From: Dokdonia sp. 4H-3-7-5
GTDB taxonomy: Bacteria > Bacteroidota > Bacteroidia > Flavobacteriales > Flavobacteriaceae
Assembly (NCBI RefSeq): GCF_000212355.1
Contig: NC_015496.1
Location: 2,946,001 to 3,010,000 of the forward strand
Direction: 5' to 3'
DNA: 64,000 nt
The position numbers and the translations under genes were made by a program. Under the pieces are notes generated by a model. The model was given only the letters and a program-made list of their open reading frames with translations. It ran no database searches and was not told the origin of the DNA. Positions 61,846 through 64,000 of the stretch are shown piece by piece (position 1 is the stretch's first letter; each line of letters begins with the position of its first letter).

Positions 61846-63369
61846 TTACATATCTCGTTCTCTACAAATCTGATTAACTCTAAGCTTTAACTTACGCTCG
61901 TAATCTTCTTGTAACCAGTCTCTATAGTTTTTAGTGTTATTCATAATACTATATGAATATAGACGCACTCGATACGCGATATCATCCTTTAACTTACGTG
62001 CAAGGATTCTCGCATCAAAAACATCTTCACTATTTTCAATCACCATTTCTGCATGTTGCTCGATGGCATTTTCTAATGCTGTTTTTGCTTTAAGTCCTTC
62101 TTTAATTACACGTTTGTATTCCTTCTTGATATCAAAATAAACATTCTTAGTATTTGCAAATTCCTTGCGTAAATCTGGAGGCATCACGTAGGTGAAGTTG
62201 CGCTCTATCTCCTCATCTGCAATTAGGTTTTCAAGATAGAAATCTGGGTATGCAAAAATCTCTTTCCAGTCTATTGGTGCTTCCCAAAGTCCAAAACGTG
62301 CAGCGTTATTTCCTAAATCAAGTACCTTAAATGTAGTTTTACCTGGAGCAATACGTGATCCACGACCTATCATCTGGAAGTATAAGGTAAGTGACTTTGT
62401 TGCTCTGTTTAAGATAATAGTATCTACTGTAGGTTCATCAAAACCAGTAGTAAGAATACTTACAGAAGTAAGTATTGCATCTGGAGTATTTTTAAACCAG
62501 TCCAAGATTTCTGTTCGCTCCTTAGCACTGTGGGTATTATCAAGGTGGCGTATGTCATACCCTGCCATTTTAAACGTCTCATAGACGTAGCGAGAGGTAT
62601 TTATACCATTATTAAAGATAAGCGTCTTCTTCCCTTTAGATTGATCCTCATAAGCGCTTAACAGCTTTTGCTGCATGATGGTATCTGTGTACAGAATGTC
62701 TGAAGACTTCACTGTATAATCACCATTAATACCAAGCTTAAGCGAACTCAACCCAACATTGTAGCTTATTGTTTTTGCTTTAGATAAGAATCCTCTCTTT
62801 ATCAAAGCCGGTATGCTCTCCCCTATTAAAAGTTCGCTATAGTTGTCCTTCATGGGCAACTTAATGTTAGAACTTAAGGGAGTCGCTGTTACCCCAAGTA
62901 TAAAAGCCTTTTCAAAGTAGCTGAAGAGTTTTCTAAAAGAGTTATAATGCGCCTCATCAATAATAACAAGACCCACATCATCCATATTCATCTGCTCCTC
63001 TTGTAATCTGTTAGTAAGCGTTTCTACCATTGCCACATAACACATGTAATCTTCACTATCATCTAGTGTCTTAACATCACTGCTTATGATCATATTAGGA
63101 ACCATAAATTCAGTAAGCATTCTCGAGGTTTGATTAGAAAGTTCAATACGGTGCGTGAGGATTACAACTTTCTTATTAGCCCTTTTTATATAGTTACGAA
63201 CTATCTCAGAGAAAATAACCGTTTTTCCACCACCAGTAGGCAGTTGATACAACAAGTTATAATCTTCCGATGTACGATCCATTACGCTAAAAACAGCCTC
63301 AAGATCCTTGAGTTGGTAATCGTATAATTCTTTTTCTGGAGTTTCTTTTTCTTGAATAGCGTCGCTCAA
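61846..63369 (-). CDS. DEAD/DEAH superfamily 2 helicase (UvrB/RecG-like, RapA-type motifs)
   Basis: 507 residues. Motif I LYQLPTGGGKT, Ia VVILTHRIELSNQ, II VIIDEAHYNSF, III GVTATPLS, then KTLIFNNGINTSRYVYE, VSILTTGFDEPTVDTIIL and motif VI QMIGRGSRIAPGKTTF. This is the compact ComF/RE-like SF2 architecture without nuclease. The C-terminal ~130 residues are helical and charged, possibly a substrate-binding addition. DNA or RNA translocase of unknown role; two genes (helicase, DUF6155) lie in the same direction. Confidence 0.88.
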   Translation of the reverse strand: MSDAIQEKETPEKELYDYQLKDLEAVFSVMDRTSEDYNLLYQLPTGGGKTVIFSEIVRNYIKRANKKVVILTHRIELSNQTSRMLTEFMVPNMIISSDVKTLDDSEDYMCYVAMVETLTNRLQEEQMNMDDVGLVIIDEAHYNSFRKLFSYFEKAFILGVTATPLSSNIKLPMKDNYSELLIGESIPALIKRGFLSKAKTISYNVGLSSLKLGINGDYTVKSSDILYTDTIMQQKLLSAYEDQSKGKKTLIFNNGINTSRYVYETFKMAGYDIRHLDNTHSAKERTEILDWFKNTPDAILTSVSILTTGFDEPTVDTIILNRATKSLTLYFQMIGRGSRIAPGKTTFKVLDLGNNAARFGLWEAPIDWKEIFAYPDFYLENLIADEEIERNFTYVMPPDLRKEFANTKNVYFDIKKEYKRVIKEGLKAKTALENAIEQHAEMVIENSEDVFDARILARKLKDDIAYRVRLYSYSIMNNTKNYRDWLQEDYERKLKLRVNQICRERDM

Positions 63370-63422
63370 AAGTGTAGGTTTCTTCGGTTAAAAGTCAATC
63401 TTGCAAAACTAAGGGATTTTTA

Positions 63423-63438
63423 TGCTTTTGCGAAAGCG
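63423..63438. repeat. Dispersed palindrome, two changes
   Basis: TGCTTTTGCGAAAGCG, between the DUF6155 stop and the helicase start. Confidence 0.85.
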
Positions 63439-63510
63439 TACCGCAAGAATTCTTGACACAATTTTAAAAATTATGTCGAATTTCAGATAAATGAATGAAA
63501 GTGAATGTCT

Positions 63511-64000
63511 TTATGATGGATCTGCTGCTTCATCAAACAAAGCTGCATTAGGCCACTTTCCATCCTCGGCTAGTGAAACTATGCCTTCTATTCGTTCGCC
63601 AAGATCCTCTAATAAATGATGATATGTAACATACTGCACGAGTTCTTTAAAGGAATTGAGCATACTTTTATAAAACGCATCTGGAAGTCCTGGACTAGAT
63701 TGTTCAAAAGTCTGTGCTATTTCAATATTAAAAATCATCACATCAGAAAGCAACAGCGGGTTCATACCTAAAGTTTTAAAGTGCTTGATATACTTCTGTG
63801 CAATAGAACGTCTTTTTCTAGGGCGTTTACGTCTTGTGGGAAAATACTCGTTACTTATTTTAATTTTTGCCTCGTCTACGAGTTTGTCTTCTTTAGGATT
63901 AAATACAAAGTCATAATAGGTCTTAACCTCAGGTATACGCTCATAAAGCTCTATAATTTGCTCTTGCAATTCTGCATTGCTTAGTGTGGAAATTTGCTTT
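63511..64000 (-). CDS. DUF6155 family protein (N-terminus beyond right edge)
   Basis: The frame is open to the window end (upstream codons read KQISTLSNAELQEQIIELYE), so the TTG at 63969 is not a start and probably ~10 N-terminal residues are missing. LYERIPEVKTYYDFVFNPKEDK and KISNEYFPTRRKRPRKRRSIAQKYIKHFKTLG match the DUF6155 pattern; the rest is helical and ends in an acidic tail DEAADPS. Cytoplasmic, function unknown. Confidence 0.85.
   Translation of the reverse strand, partial: KQISTLSNAELQEQIIELYERIPEVKTYYDFVFNPKEDKLVDEAKIKISNEYFPTRRKRPRKRRSIAQKYIKHFKTLGMNPLLLSDVMIFNIEIAQTFEQSSPGLPDAFYKSMLNSFKELVQYVTYHHLLEDLGERIEGIVSLAEDGKWPNAALFDEAADPS

Overview
The window is AT-rich bacterial chromosome and almost certainly comes from a marine Flavobacteriaceae, probably a Dokdonia-like genus. 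The evidence is the protein families (bacillithiol YtxJ, fasciclin and M13 lipoproteins, DUF4494, DUF4251, DUF6155), Bacteroidetes-type -7 boxes (TAnnTTTG) in front of several genes, weak Shine-Dalgarno sequences, and lipoprotein or Sec signals ending in ..SC or ..SQ. A 16-bp palindrome, CGCTTTCGCGAAAGCG, recurs about 19 times, both between genes and in frame inside genes. The genus is inference from memory, not a database match. No tRNA, rRNA, CRISPR array or transposase gene was seen.

Layout. 1-7.4 kb: clpB (cut by the left edge), ytxJ, small proteins, an array of three near-identical genes for ~40-residue membrane proteins that are easily missed (4705-5252), stress-type small proteins and a cold-shock gene. 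7.4-14.4 kb: PAS histidine kinase, J-domain/KTSC protein, DEAD-box helicase, outer-membrane phospholipase A, secreted protein, M13 peptidase. 14.4-19.3 kb: SDR, then tesA divergent from an ABC/FtsX pair of the ybbA-ybbP type. 19.4-23.8 kb: a leftward cluster TetR - nitroreductase - enone reductase - Fe-alcohol dehydrogenase - DJ-1 protein with a clear TetR operator, apparently a carbonyl/electrophile detoxification operon. 23.9-31 kb: DMT transporter, zinc-motif SDR, second cold-shock gene, stand-alone ThiE paralogue, DUF4494, fasciclin lipoprotein, and an NhaC-family transporter behind a SAM-riboswitch-like leader, hence a likely methionine transporter. 31-33.8 kb: small hypothetical, candidate sRNA, FKBP isomerase, outer-membrane protein.

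33.9-41.8 kb is one leftward thiamine biosynthesis operon, thiS-thiC-tenI/thiE2-thiD-thiE-thiG-thiH-thiF, under a TPP riboswitch. REP-like palindromic elements sit in two of its intergenic gaps. ThiC and ThiD make and phosphorylate HMP, ThiS/F/G/H make the thiazole, and ThiE joins them. 41.9-46 kb holds two divergent sensor kinases. 46.4-50.7 kb is a single 1431-residue protein with an N-terminal PD-(D/E)XK (Mrr-like) motif, a STAND/NACHT-like NTPase core and a long C-terminal region. It is the best candidate in the window for an antiviral (Avs-like) defence system, and lies as an orphan between gene-poor flanks. 52-58 kb: S41-like peptidase, DUF4251 lipoprotein, MFS transporter, nucleoside deaminase, aldehyde dehydrogenase and a new 44-residue ORF. 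58.4-64 kb: Arg-rich secreted protein, CAP lipoprotein, M19 dipeptidase, SF2 helicase and a DUF6155 gene cut by the right edge.
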